Shown: positions 11,152-24,604, counted from the first letter of the stretch. The stretch is DNA of 38,454 bases from Pseudomonadota bacterium (GCA_015493505.1 WGDA01000029.1:1-38454), one strand, 5' to 3'. Numbers and translations are program-made. The notes: generated by a model not told the origin, from the letters alone.

Positions 11152-12036
11152 CTACCCCACATCCCGGGATTCGTCTCTGACATGGATGGACGAGCCTTCC
11201 AAGTGTTTTGAAAAGCGTTCCTTGAGCTCTCTGGCGATCGCCACGGAGCGGTGAACCCCGCCCGTGCAGCCGATCCCAATGGTCAGGTAGGCCTTTCCTT
11301 CATCATAATATTTAGGGATGAGAAACTTCAAAAATCCCTCCACATGGGACAAAAACTCCCTCGTTACCTGGTTGTCAAGAACGAACTTTCTAACAGATTC
11401 ATCCAGGCCTGTCAAGTTTTTGAGGTGCTCCACGAAAAAGGGGTTGGGAAGAAAACGCACATCGAAAAGCAGATCCAGTTCGGCCGGCAACCCGTATTTG
11501 AAACCGAATGCCAGAAAGGTCAGGGACATGCTCCGCTGGGTCCCTTCCTGTGTGAAGGTGTCCATAATCCGCTTCCGAAGTTCGTGTATCGACAGATCGG
11601 AGGTATCGATAATTTGATCCGCCACCTCTTTCAGGAATGAAAGATTTTGTCTCTCGATTCGGATGCCATCGATGATTTTTCCGGCTGGGGACAGTGGGTG
11701 CTGGCGGCGAGTCGTCTTGAAACGCCTGATGAGAACCTCATCCGACGATTCGAGGAAGAAGACGCGCAGCGTGGCGTTCAGCTTTTTTACCTGAGCAAGC
11801 ACTTGATGCGCGTCCTTTAAAAACTCCTTTTCCCGGATATCGACCACGAGGCCGATTTTGTTGATATCCAGTTGGGAATGCTTGATGAGATTGATAAACG
11901 TGGGCAGAAGGATGATGGGAAGGTTGTCGATGCAGAAGTATCCCGCGTCTTCCAGCGCCTTGATGGCGGTGGTCTTCCCGGAGCCGGAAAGCCCGCTGAT
12001 CCAGACAATCTGAAGGGGGACCCCGGATTTATCCAC
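11152..12036 (-). CDS. rapZ: RNase adapter protein RapZ (YvcJ-type P-loop protein)
   Basis: SGLSGSGKTTAIKALEDAGYFCIDNLP; FGFKYGLPAELDLLFDVRFLPNPFF; IGIGCTGGVHRSV. Confidence 0.95.
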   Translation of the reverse strand: MDKSGVPLQIVWISGLSGSGKTTAIKALEDAGYFCIDNLPIILLPTFINLIKHSQLDINKIGLVVDIREKEFLKDAHQVLAQVKKLNATLRVFFLESSDEVLIRRFKTTRRQHPLSPAGKIIDGIRIERQNLSFLKEVADQIIDTSDLSIHELRKRIMDTFTQEGTQRSMSLTFLAFGFKYGLPAELDLLFDVRFLPNPFFVEHLKNLTGLDESVRKFVLDNQVTREFLSHVEGFLKFLIPKYYDEGKAYLTIGIGCTGGVHRSVAIARELKERFSKHLEGSSIHVRDESRDVG

Positions 12037-12997
12037 GTGAATCTTCCTGCATCTTTTTTAGGAGTTTCTTTTCGAGCTCCAGGGGCGTGTGAATGCCACT
12101 GACGCGAAGAATGTGGTTCCTCGCGGCAACCTCGATGATAGAACTCAGGTTCCGCCCAGGCGTAACGGGAATCTGAATAAAAGGCATGTCCACGTTCAAT
12201 ATTTTCATGGTCTTCTGATCCAGCCCCAGCCTTTCAGGCTTTTCGATGGAGAGCCAGTCCACCAGTTCCACGACCAGGTCAAGCTTCTTCTTCTTCCGAA
12301 TGGCTTCTACCCCGAAGAGGTCGCGGATGTTGATAATACCCAGCCCCCTGATTTCCATGAGGTTCTGAATGAGGTTGAAGCTCGTTCCGTAGAGGGTGGT
12401 GGGTTCCATCTGCGTAATCTTGACCACGTCATCCGAGATCAACCGGTGGCCCCGGATAATCAGGTCCAGGGCGCACTCGCTCTTTCCGATCCCGCTTTTT
12501 CCCAGGATTAAAACGCCCACGCCGAAGACATCCAGCAACACGCCGTGCACAGTGGTGGTCGGCGCCATTCGCTCTTTCAGGAATTCGTTGAGATAATCGA
12601 TAAGGAGGGAGGTTTTCAGGGGGCTTCGGAAGAGGGGAATATCCTGGATGTTGCATGTGTCTATCAGCGTTTCCGGGGCGCGCATGCCCCGAGAGATGAT
12701 GTAGCAACACGGGTTTTTCTGCCCCATCTTTCTCAAAATTGTCTGCTGAACTTCCTTTTTCAGACCCCGAAGGTAGGTAAGTTCCTTGTTGCCGAATATC
12801 TGAATACGATGGGAATCAAGATAGTGGTACTCCCCGGCGAGAACAAGCCCCAACTTCTGTATATGGGGATCCTTTATCTTGCGCGTCAGGCCGTTCTCAC
12901 CCGCCAGGAGCTGCAAGTCAAATTTTCTGTCCGGATTCTCGAAAAGTTCCCTGACATCGATAACGTTGCTGATGGTTGCCTCGCTATAACTTGTCAT
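12029..12997 (-). CDS. hprK: HPr kinase/phosphorylase
   Basis: LILGKSGIGKSECALDLIIRGHRLISDDVV; GLGIINIRDLFG; IPVTPGRNLSSIIEVAARNH. The ORF opens at 13033; Met at 12997 is the likelier start. Confidence 0.94.
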   Translation of the reverse strand: MTSYSEATISNVIDVRELFENPDRKFDLQLLAGENGLTRKIKDPHIQKLGLVLAGEYHYLDSHRIQIFGNKELTYLRGLKKEVQQTILRKMGQKNPCCYIISRGMRAPETLIDTCNIQDIPLFRSPLKTSLLIDYLNEFLKERMAPTTTVHGVLLDVFGVGVLILGKSGIGKSECALDLIIRGHRLISDDVVKITQMEPTTLYGTSFNLIQNLMEIRGLGIINIRDLFGVEAIRKKKKLDLVVELVDWLSIEKPERLGLDQKTMKILNVDMPFIQIPVTPGRNLSSIIEVAARNHILRVSGIHTPLELEKKLLKKMQEDSRG

Positions 12998-13442
12998 CTT
13001 CCTCCTTGATGATTCGATAGATTTCTTCAGCACCCTGGGTTTTGATGAGCTGTTCCCTGAAAGTCGGGTCTTTCAGGATTTTTGAAATCTTGGCCAGGGC
13101 TTTCAGGTGGGTTCCCGCGGAATTTTCAGGGGCAAGCAAAAGAAAGACGAGGTGAACCGGTTTCCCGTCAATGGCGTCAAAGTCAATGCCCGATTCGCTT
13201 TTCCCGAAACAGCAGATGAACTCCTTCAGGTCATGCAGCTTTCCGTGTGGAATCGCGACACCTTCACCAATTCCCGTGCTGCCGAGCTTCTCTCGCTCCA
13301 ATAACACCCCGAAAACCTTCTCGGCCTTGATGTTTGTGGCCTTTTCAATCCGTCCGGAAAACTCCCGAAGCGCCCCTTCTTTGTCCCGCGCCTGAATCTC
13401 CTCGATAATCAATTCCGGCTTTAAAAAATCTACGATTTTCAT
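12984..13442 (-). CDS. ptsN: PTS EIIA-Ntr-type protein
   Basis: GSTGIGEGVAIPHGKLHDL active site; KPVHLVFLLLAPENSAGTHLKALAKISK. Confidence 0.93.
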   Translation of the reverse strand: MKIVDFLKPELIIEEIQARDKEGALREFSGRIEKATNIKAEKVFGVLLEREKLGSTGIGEGVAIPHGKLHDLKEFICCFGKSESGIDFDAIDGKPVHLVFLLLAPENSAGTHLKALAKISKILKDPTFREQLIKTQGAEEIYRIIKEEDDKL

Positions 13443-13453
13443 GTTTTCCTCTC

Positions 13454-13981
13454 TTACTCCGTTGGATCAATTAATCCGAAGTTCCCATCCTCCTGTTTGT
13501 ACAACACGTTAATACGTGAAGTATCGGCGTTGGTAAAGACCAGAAAGGATTTTGAGTTTCCCTCGAGTTCTTCCATTGCCTCTCCGACCGTCAGGGGTGT
13601 TGCCACAAACGCCTTGGATTTTATAACCCGTGGCGCTTTTTTCGACGCGTCTTGCGCGAGGACGGCGAATTTGAATGATTTGTTGTTGGATGACTTTTTG
13701 TTTTTCTTTTTGTCTCTTAGCCTCCTGAGCTGTTTTTCTACCTTGTCCATTCCCAAATCGATGGCCGCGTAGAGGTCTTCGTTCCTGTCTTCCGCGTGCA
13801 CGTCCAGGCCGTTTCCGGAGAGATTGATCTCGACCAGATACTGAAACCTCTCTTTGGAAAAAATCACATGGACGTCCAGGGGCTCCTGAACGTATTTTTT
13901 TATTTTTTCAAGTTTGTTTTCCGTGTATTCCTTGATGGCGTCCGTTGATTCCATGTGACGGAATGTCATGTGCAAATCCAT
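13454..13981 (-). CDS. hpf: Ribosome hibernation-promoting factor, long form
   Basis: MDLHMTFRHMESTDAIKEYTENKLEKIKKY plus C-terminal dimerisation domain KSFLVFTNADTSRINVLYKQEDGNFGLIDP. Confidence 0.94.
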   Translation of the reverse strand: MDLHMTFRHMESTDAIKEYTENKLEKIKKYVQEPLDVHVIFSKERFQYLVEINLSGNGLDVHAEDRNEDLYAAIDLGMDKVEKQLRRLRDKKKNKKSSNNKSFKFAVLAQDASKKAPRVIKSKAFVATPLTVGEAMEELEGNSKSFLVFTNADTSRINVLYKQEDGNFGLIDPTE

Positions 13982-13993
13982 TCTATCCTCCTG

Positions 13994-15421
13994 TTAAAAG
14001 TTTTTTTTGCGATCCTTGGATGGAAGTATTTTCATGGCTTCCCTGTACTTCGCGACAGTCCTCCGAGCTATTTTAATATGATACCGGGTTAAAAGCTTCA
14101 CGATCTGCTCGTCACTGAAGGGGTTTTTGGGGTCTTCGTTCATGATAATCTGCCGGATGAGATGTTTCACGCTTTCCGCTGAAATATCCGGTCCCCGGGT
14201 CGATTTGACACTGCTGGTAAAGAAAAACTTGAATTCGAAGAGGCCCTGAGGAGTTGAGACATACTTACCCTGTGTAACGCGGCTCACGGTGGATTCGTGC
14301 ATACCGATGTCATTGGCCACATCTTTCAGAATCATCGGCTTCAGGTATTGAATCCCGTTTTCAAGAAAATCACGCTGAAACCGGATGATGCTCTCCGTAA
14401 CCCTGTATATGGTTTTGTGGCGCTGCTGGATGGTCTTAATCAGCCAGATGGCGGAGCGCATCTTTTTTTCGATAAATTCGCGCGCTTCCTCCGAAAGCTC
14501 CTTTTTGTTTCTCAAAAGGGAACGGTAGAGTGGGTTGATTTGCAGGGTGGGGATGTCTTCACTGTTCAAGACAATTACAAACTCGTTATCCACTTTATAG
14601 ACATACACATCCGGGATGACATGATAAACAGGGTCCTGAGTATAGGTTCTGCCTGGTTTCGGGTCAAGTTCACAGATAATGTGAATGGCATCTTTAATCT
14701 TTTCAGGGGGTTGCGACAAGATTTTGGAAAGTTTCGAAACATCCCGCCTCTTCAGAAGGGGAAGATGGTTTTTGACGATTACTTCGGGAAGGTCGTCCCG
14801 CAGGCCTTTGGCTTTCAATTGCAGCAGAAGGCACTCCGTGATGTTACGGGCAGCGATGCCGGGGGGATCCAGTTGCTGGACCATGGCCAGAACAGATTCA
14901 AACTCGTCTTTTGTGGGGCGCAGGGAGGACAAATCTTTATAAACATCCTCATAATCTACGTTTAAGTAACCGTTGTCGTTCAGGTTACCGATTATATACT
15001 TTCCGATTTCAAAGCTTCGGTTATCCGGACAGTTCAGGCGCCATTGCCACAGAAGGTCTTTGTACATGGAGGAACGGGCCTGGATGAAGTTCTCGTAGTT
15101 ACGCGGGGTTTCCGGCATCTCGTAGGAGTTGTGATAGGTGGTGGAGAGGCTGTGTCCATCCATGTAGGCTTCCCAGTTGAAATCCAGCATCATCTCCATT
15201 TCAGAATCCGGGATCTCTTTTTCAACATCCGGGATGCTATCCTCCGGAATCTCTGTTGTTTCCACTTCCTCTGTCAGGACCGGGTTTTCAAGAATTTCCT
15301 GACGGATGGTCTGGAGGAGCTCAAGCCGGGACATCTGCAACAGCTTCAGTGCCTGCTGCAACTGGGGTGTCATAACCAGTTGCTGGGTCAATTTAAGCTG
15401 TTGTTTTATCTCGAGAGCCAA
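13994..15421 (-). CDS. rpoN: RNA polymerase sigma-54 factor
   Basis: MALEIKQQLKLTQQLVMTPQLQQALKLLQMSRLEL; RpoN box ARRTVAKYREAMKILPS; MHESTVSRVTQGKYV. Confidence 0.98.
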   Translation of the reverse strand: MALEIKQQLKLTQQLVMTPQLQQALKLLQMSRLELLQTIRQEILENPVLTEEVETTEIPEDSIPDVEKEIPDSEMEMMLDFNWEAYMDGHSLSTTYHNSYEMPETPRNYENFIQARSSMYKDLLWQWRLNCPDNRSFEIGKYIIGNLNDNGYLNVDYEDVYKDLSSLRPTKDEFESVLAMVQQLDPPGIAARNITECLLLQLKAKGLRDDLPEVIVKNHLPLLKRRDVSKLSKILSQPPEKIKDAIHIICELDPKPGRTYTQDPVYHVIPDVYVYKVDNEFVIVLNSEDIPTLQINPLYRSLLRNKKELSEEAREFIEKKMRSAIWLIKTIQQRHKTIYRVTESIIRFQRDFLENGIQYLKPMILKDVANDIGMHESTVSRVTQGKYVSTPQGLFEFKFFFTSSVKSTRGPDISAESVKHLIRQIIMNEDPKNPFSDEQIVKLLTRYHIKIARRTVAKYREAMKILPSKDRKKNF

Positions 15422-15435
15422 CGCGTACGCTCCTT

Positions 15436-16203
15436 TTACGACGGCATATCCGCGGAAGGCGGAGAGGTGAGCATGTTTTCCGGGAGGGAAAAATCCTCGC
15501 CAAGGTAAATCTTGCGGGCGGTGGGATCAGAGGTAATTTCATGTGGCGTCCCGTGAATCAGGATTTTGCCCTGATTGATCAGATAGGCCCGGTCACAGAC
15601 CCCGAGGGTTTCCCTGACGTTGTGATCCGTAATGATGATACCGATTCCATTCTCACGCAGGTGTTGTACAATCGCCTTGATGTCTCCGATGGCGATAGGA
15701 TCGATACCAGCGAACGGCTCATCCAGGAGGATGATTTTCGGCGAGAGCACAAGCGCGCGGGTTATTTCCACGCGCCGCCGTTCACCCCCCGAAAGGAGAT
15801 AAGCCTTACGGTCCGCGATAGGGTGAAGGTTCAGCTCCCCCAGCAGCCTTACCAGCTTCCTCTTTTTCTCCATTTTGGAAAGATTGAGGGTTTCCAGGAT
15901 GGCAAGGATGTTTTCCCGGACTGTCAGCTTTCGGAAGGCGGAAGATTCCTGAGGCAGGTAGCTGATTCCTCGCCTCGCCCTCAGGTACATGGGGTAGGGG
16001 GTGATTTCTTCCCCCTCAAAATAAATTTTGCCCTGGGTGGGTTTAATCAGGCCGACAATCATGTAGAAAATGGTGGTCTTGCCCGCCCCGTTAGGTCCCA
16101 GTAACCCTACCACCTCGCCGGAATGAACCTCCAGGGACACCCCGCGAATGACCAGCTTGTTCCCAAATTTTTTATAGAGGTTTTTAGCCTTCAGGGTGCT
16201 CAT
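15436..16203 (-). CDS. lptB: LPS export ABC transporter ATP-binding protein
   Basis: GLLGPNGAGKTTIFYMIVGL; LSGGERRRVEITRAL; LLDEPFAGIDPIAIGDI. Confidence 0.97.
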   Translation of the reverse strand: MSTLKAKNLYKKFGNKLVIRGVSLEVHSGEVVGLLGPNGAGKTTIFYMIVGLIKPTQGKIYFEGEEITPYPMYLRARRGISYLPQESSAFRKLTVRENILAILETLNLSKMEKKRKLVRLLGELNLHPIADRKAYLLSGGERRRVEITRALVLSPKIILLDEPFAGIDPIAIGDIKAIVQHLRENGIGIIITDHNVRETLGVCDRAYLINQGKILIHGTPHEITSDPTARKIYLGEDFSLPENMLTSPPSADMPS

Positions 16204-16760
16204 GGTTTTGCCTTGAATGGAATCGCCTGGGATTTAGGCAGGATGGTCGTGCTGACGCGTCCCTTCTTACCCCCCTCGATAATGGTTTTTTCGCTGTTAA
16301 GGAAGAAGGACACCTTTTCGCCCGTAACCCGGTTTTTCCCCTCCGAAAGGACGGGATTCCCCATCAGGACCACTTTGTTGGTCTTCTGAAAGAAGACGGC
16401 CGTTTTGCACGTGGCGGTTCGGGGGGGTTGCTTGATGTGGACATCCCCGTTGGCAACGATTTTGGAGATTTCGCCGCCCTTGGGGGTATAATAAACGGTG
16501 AGCTTGTCGCAGGTAAGGGTCAGGTTTGAGCGTTTCGCGACCACATGCCCTGAAAAGATGATAATCCTTTTTTTGTTGTCGGCATCCAGCCGGTTCGAAA
16601 TGATGTGAATCGGACCCTTGGAATTGAACATTCGCTTGGTCAGGGCGGACTGTTTTTTAGTCTTGTGCTTGTGGGATGACTGGTGCTTCGTGGTGGCAAA
16701 CGTTGAAACAGGCATCACAAACAGGCTGACAACCGCGAGATACAGAAATGTCTTTTTCAT
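16200..16760 (-). CDS. lptA: LPS transport periplasmic protein LptA (OstA-like)
   Basis: Signal peptide; PIHIISNRLDADNKKRIIIFSGHVVAKRSNLTLTCDKLTVYY; located between lptB and lptC. Confidence 0.88.
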   Translation of the reverse strand: MKKTFLYLAVVSLFVMPVSTFATTKHQSSHKHKTKKQSALTKRMFNSKGPIHIISNRLDADNKKRIIIFSGHVVAKRSNLTLTCDKLTVYYTPKGGEISKIVANGDVHIKQPPRTATCKTAVFFQKTNKVVLMGNPVLSEGKNRVTGEKVSFFLNSEKTIIEGGKKGRVSTTILPKSQAIPFKAKP

Positions 16761-16763
16761 TCT

Positions 16764-17372
16764 CTAAAGCCCCAGCTCGGGAAGGCCGCCCTTCACGAAT
16801 TTCCCCTTAAGCGTTGTCTGAACCGTGTGAAGAATGCTCATTCGGTCATTCTTGATGCTGAGTTTCATTCCCACACCTTGGATATGAAACGTTTTTCCAA
16901 TAATGGTCACCTGGTCATTTGTCGTAATCAGGGAGGTCTTGGATGTGTATTTGAGTGAATTGGTCCTCAGTAAATAGCCGTCGCTGCTTTTTATTGAAAC
17001 ATCGCCCAGCAATTCGACATCTTTCGTGGAAGGCTTAATCCTTCCCTGCTTGCCCACGATGACAACGGTCCTTTCAGGCGATCCGTAATAGACCATTTTG
17101 ACGGTGTCGAGGGTCAACAGGTCTTTCCCCTGGTAATGCCGGGCGACACGCGCGTTAATCTCCCACTCAATCTTACCCTTCCTTGTCTTTTCATAATGAA
17201 CGTTTTCCAGCCGGAGGTCCGGGATGTTTCTCGAAATCTTGACCAGGTTTTTCGGTGCCTTGACGTAATGCGTCAACTTGGCGTTGATGTAGATGATTGT
17301 GACGATAACGATGATAAAGGCCCCGATGATACTTAAGAGAAAGAGCCTTAACTTGTTGATTCCTTTAAACAT
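16764..17372 (-). CDS. lptC: LPS export system protein LptC
   Basis: N-terminal TM anchor; LRLENVHYEKTRKGKIEWEINARVARHYQGKDLLTLDTVKMVYY; position between kdsD and lptA. Confidence 0.85.
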   Translation of the reverse strand: MFKGINKLRLFLLSIIGAFIIVIVTIIYINAKLTHYVKAPKNLVKISRNIPDLRLENVHYEKTRKGKIEWEINARVARHYQGKDLLTLDTVKMVYYGSPERTVVIVGKQGRIKPSTKDVELLGDVSIKSSDGYLLRTNSLKYTSKTSLITTNDQVTIIGKTFHIQGVGMKLSIKNDRMSILHTVQTTLKGKFVKGGLPELGL

Positions 17373-17387
17373 ATTATATTTTCCTTT

Positions 17388-21222
<3,835 letters not shown>

Positions 21223-21310
21223 TTTCCTTAATGTCTGCCTCCGTTCAAAAGAATATATCAAGCCATGATCAAAGTCAATGGATTAGGTATGATTTTTGCC
21301 TGAATAATTT

Positions 21311-21366
21311 TTACGGCTTCGTAATTTACTTTGACTTCTAATTTTGACTTTTTGCGAGGGCATCAA
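21311..21366. repeat. Copy 1 of a short palindromic dispersed repeat (TTACGGCTTCG...TCTAATTTTGACTTTTTGCGAGGGCATCAA)
   Basis: Shares both ends with 35383-35453; imperfect inverted-repeat ends. Confidence 0.65.
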
Positions 21367-21442
21367 TTTTATGATAAGCATCCTTAAACCCTTGCGTAAC
21401 GGGGCAGATTATGTCACTTTTTCCCAAAAAAGGAGGCACCTT

Positions 21443-22024
21443 ATGCCACTGGCCTTTGAATCTGAAAATCATGGAACCATCGCCATTGGTTTTTTCAACA
21501 TTGAAACTGACATGTTGCTGCTGGACAGGATTTTCTTTTTCGCCTCTGATTTTTGCAGGGAGATTACAGCAGCGGCGTTGTCTGAGAAAGCCTCGTCATA
21601 TGTGAAGCCCTGGATGGTTTACGAGCTACCGTATTCCCGGATCGGTGACCTTCACGGCGCAATTGCGGGTACCCACTTTTCCGGCTTCATTGGCGAGGTT
21701 TACAGGAAATTTCCATTCCCAGAGGCACCGGAACGCTTCAAACAGAATCCCGACGGTTTTGCGACACGTTCAGTCCTTGAAGAAATTGTCGTGGATTATG
21801 GAAAAAGGCTCGAAATCATTTTCAGAATAGACGAGGTGAACGGAAAGGTCGAGATCGGCGATTACCACTTTACCATACCTCAATTTCACGCCCTGCTTCG
21901 GTATGTCTGGCGCGGGGGCTACCCGCGGTGGAAAGGGGAAAAGCGTCCGCCGTACGTCATGGAGATGAAACAGGCCCTGGAAAAGAGCGCCTGGCACGTA
22001 TTTAACAGTCTGAAGCTTGAATAA
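21443..22024 (+). CDS. Conserved-looking hypothetical protein, about 193 aa
   Basis: ATG at 21443 preceded by AGGAGG at 21431-21436; MPLAFESENHGTIAIGFFNIETDMLLLDRIFFF...; the ORF track opens earlier at 21344. Confidence 0.75.
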   Translation: MPLAFESENHGTIAIGFFNIETDMLLLDRIFFFASDFCREITAAALSEKASSYVKPWMVYELPYSRIGDLHGAIAGTHFSGFIGEVYRKFPFPEAPERFKQNPDGFATRSVLEEIVVDYGKRLEIIFRIDEVNGKVEIGDYHFTIPQFHALLRYVWRGGYPRWKGEKRPPYVMEMKQALEKSAWHVFNSLKLE

Positions 22025-22064
22025 CCCCGATGCATTAAAATGACAACAGACGGGTTATTTTTCA
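22020..22064 (+). terminator. Putative intrinsic terminator between convergent genes
   Basis: AATAACCC (22020-22027) pairs with GGGTTATT (22052-22059), followed by a T run; both neighbouring stop codons lie in the stem. Confidence 0.4.
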
Positions 22065-22564
22065 AGCGCCTCAATATTCACGAAACGGGAAAAACGCCAT
22101 CGCTCCTGTTCCTTGGTCGCCAGAATCTTGAGCTCCCGGAACTCGTCAAAAGCGCCCTGGCTCCGGGCCTTCCCCTTCAGGCGCGCTGTGCAGTGTATCC
22201 ATGCCTCTCTTTTCCCCGGAAGAAAGGTGATTTTGACATCGTAAAAGGCGAGCTTTGCCGACAGAACCTGTCCCTGGAAGCGCAAGACAAGTGCCGCCAG
22301 CGCCTGGGGGGAATAAGTCCCAGTGAAATCGTCTTCATGGTCAATGACCTGGCAATTCCTGGCAAATAACAGCTTGGCTTCCTTGACCTTCTGCAGAAAG
22401 GGTGCCGGAGTATTGCGGGAAGAAAGCGACACCATGCTTTCAAGGAGCGCGAGATGCCGCTTGATGCGTTCCGTATCGTTCTTTGTGAGACGCAGGAACG
22501 AAAAGGCCGCCACGATCAGCGCCAGGCAGAGAAAAGAGGTCAAAAGCGGTCTTCGGCTTACCAT
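22055..22564 (-). CDS. Hypothetical membrane-anchored/secreted protein, 169 aa
   Basis: N-terminal TM/signal segment LLTSFLCLALIVAAFSFL; overlaps the lepB 3' end by 7 nt. Confidence 0.65.
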   Translation of the reverse strand: MVSRRPLLTSFLCLALIVAAFSFLRLTKNDTERIKRHLALLESMVSLSSRNTPAPFLQKVKEAKLLFARNCQVIDHEDDFTGTYSPQALAALVLRFQGQVLSAKLAFYDVKITFLPGKREAWIHCTARLKGKARSQGAFDEFRELKILATKEQERWRFSRFVNIEALEK

Positions 22565-23073
22565 AAAACCTTCCCCACCACCCTGGAAATGGGAACCTGT
22601 CCAAAGACCTGATCCCCGATGGGTATTTTTCGGTTATCCCCCACCACGTATACATGCCCTGGTTTAACCTTTCTTGGCGTGAGATCCCAGTTTGATGGAG
22701 TCGTCACGTAATCCTCCTGGCGGAGCTTGCCATTGACATACAGATAGCCGTTTCGGAACGCCACCCGATCACCCGGAAGGGCGATGACCCGTTTCATGTA
22801 CATGACCTTCCATCCGGACATGCGGATGAAAACGATATCACCCACCCGTGGGGGGTGAAAAAAATAGGGAACCCGACAGCAGAAGGTGAAGTCGCCCGGG
22901 TGATAAGTGGGTTCCATGCTGATTCCATCAACCCGCACGGGGATACAGACCCTGGAGAAAAAAAGATAGGCCCCCACTGTAATGAGGACCATCCGGAGAA
23001 GGGTAGCCTTCGTCAGTTTGGGGAAGAGGAAATGTTTGTAGCCACTCCGGTCCATGGCTGCACTGCCTTTCAA
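22558..23073 (-). CDS. lepB: Signal peptidase I
   Basis: N-terminal TM, VDGISMEPTYHPGDF (Ser nucleophile), MYMKRVIALPGDRV (Lys), GHVYVVGDNR. Confidence 0.92.
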   Translation of the reverse strand: MKGSAAMDRSGYKHFLFPKLTKATLLRMVLITVGAYLFFSRVCIPVRVDGISMEPTYHPGDFTFCCRVPYFFHPPRVGDIVFIRMSGWKVMYMKRVIALPGDRVAFRNGYLYVNGKLRQEDYVTTPSNWDLTPRKVKPGHVYVVGDNRKIPIGDQVFGQVPISRVVGKVLW

Positions 23074-23080
23074 GGCGGCA

Positions 23081-24604
23081 CTATTTCTTTTTCTTCTTGA
23101 TCAGATTCTTAATTTCCTTGACGCGTTCAACCTTCTGAAAATAAAGCTTGTAAGCCACGTAGTACTTCGCGATGTTTGAGACGTATTCCACTGTTTCCCG
23201 GCCAATCTTTTCCGCGGCAATCTCCTCTACGTTGTAAAACCACCGGTTGGGATTCAGGCCCCGTTTTTTGGCAATTCTTCGTAACTGATTTATCTTATTG
23301 GGGCCCGCGTTGTACGCCGCCCAGGAAAAGAAAACCTGGTCCAGCGGTCTGATTTTTTTGCTGTTGAAATAGGCCTCCCTGAGGAAATAGAGATACTTGA
23401 CCCCGGCGTGAATGTTGTTCTCGAGCTTGCGCACGTTGTGAATACCGATGTTCTTATCACGGGCGGTCTTGGGCAGGACCTGCATGACGCCCACGGCCCC
23501 GGAGGGGCTTTTTTTGCTTTGATCCAGGCCTGATTCCTGGTAGGCCTGCGCGGCGATCATATACCAGGAGAAATGGTATTTCTTGCCGTATTTTTTAAAG
23601 AGCGCTTCCATGGTCTTGAGTTTTCGCAGTTCACTCTTTGAAACGGGGTTTTTAATCCATTTTGTCTTTTCATAGTAGCGCCGGAAAAGGATGTTGCCCA
23701 GTTTGCTGCCCTTTCTGTTTTTCCGGATGAAGGTATTCAAGCTTTTGAGGAGCCGGGGGTTCCCCTTGCGGACGGCCCAGGCGATTTTCCCCCCTTTATG
23801 AATGGCGATGTTGGGATAAACACGGATGTTTTTGAGAAGCCTGGACCATATTTTCGCCAGGTGGCTGTCGCATACGGTATATTTGAAGGTTCCCGCGTTC
23901 ACGAGTTCGAGGATATCTTCCGTCCCAATAAACTTTTTCAATACGACGATTCTCAGGGATTTCTTGTGCTTTGATTTAAGTTTCCCGTTCAGGTTTCGAA
24001 GATGCTGGATATAACTGCTCCCCTGCCTGACGTAAACTCTTTTCCCAGCCAGGTCATAAACACTCCTGGGAGCGGGCACGTTTCTGTTGGTCACCACGAT
24101 TTCGCTGATGTCCGTAAGGTAAGGACGCGTGAATGCCACCAGTTTCTTGCGAGCGCGCGTGATGGTCAACCCCGCCGCCGCGATGTCTCCTTTTCCCGCC
24201 CTGATGTCCCGCAAGAGCTCACTGAACGGAACGGGGATGTAAAAGATTTTTATCCATTTCTGTTTTTTTCTCCCCCGGTTCAGGAATTTTTCGTATTGAT
24301 GCAGCATCTCATATTCAAACCCGTAAAAGCGCCCTTTCTCGATAAAGAAATTGGTTTTACTGTACGCGACCAGGGCGCGAACATAGCGCCGCTTTTTCAT
24401 GGCGGGCAGGTCCCCTTTGAAAGGTCTTATGATTTTTTTGATGGCAAGATCCGGGTTGAAAACCGGTGAGGCCTTCTGCCCCGCCCAGGCGATTGTCTGG
24501 AGATTTAAAAGAATAAAAATTCCGATGATCATGCTGACCACAGTGGCCTGCAGCCGGTGAAACCGACCGTCTGCCATTTGCAGCGATTGGAATGCCTTTC
24601 TCAT
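23081..24604 (-). CDS. mltF: Membrane-bound lytic murein transglycosylase F-like (SBP domain plus SLT domain)
   Basis: N-terminal Bac-SBP-like domain; AQAYQESGLDQSKKSPSGAVGVMQVLPKTARDKNIG...AAYNAGPNKI SLT domain. Confidence 0.92.
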   Translation of the reverse strand: MRKAFQSLQMADGRFHRLQATVVSMIIGIFILLNLQTIAWAGQKASPVFNPDLAIKKIIRPFKGDLPAMKKRRYVRALVAYSKTNFFIEKGRFYGFEYEMLHQYEKFLNRGRKKQKWIKIFYIPVPFSELLRDIRAGKGDIAAAGLTITRARKKLVAFTRPYLTDISEIVVTNRNVPAPRSVYDLAGKRVYVRQGSSYIQHLRNLNGKLKSKHKKSLRIVVLKKFIGTEDILELVNAGTFKYTVCDSHLAKIWSRLLKNIRVYPNIAIHKGGKIAWAVRKGNPRLLKSLNTFIRKNRKGSKLGNILFRRYYEKTKWIKNPVSKSELRKLKTMEALFKKYGKKYHFSWYMIAAQAYQESGLDQSKKSPSGAVGVMQVLPKTARDKNIGIHNVRKLENNIHAGVKYLYFLREAYFNSKKIRPLDQVFFSWAAYNAGPNKINQLRRIAKKRGLNPNRWFYNVEEIAAEKIGRETVEYVSNIAKYYVAYKLYFQKVERVKEIKNLIKKKKK

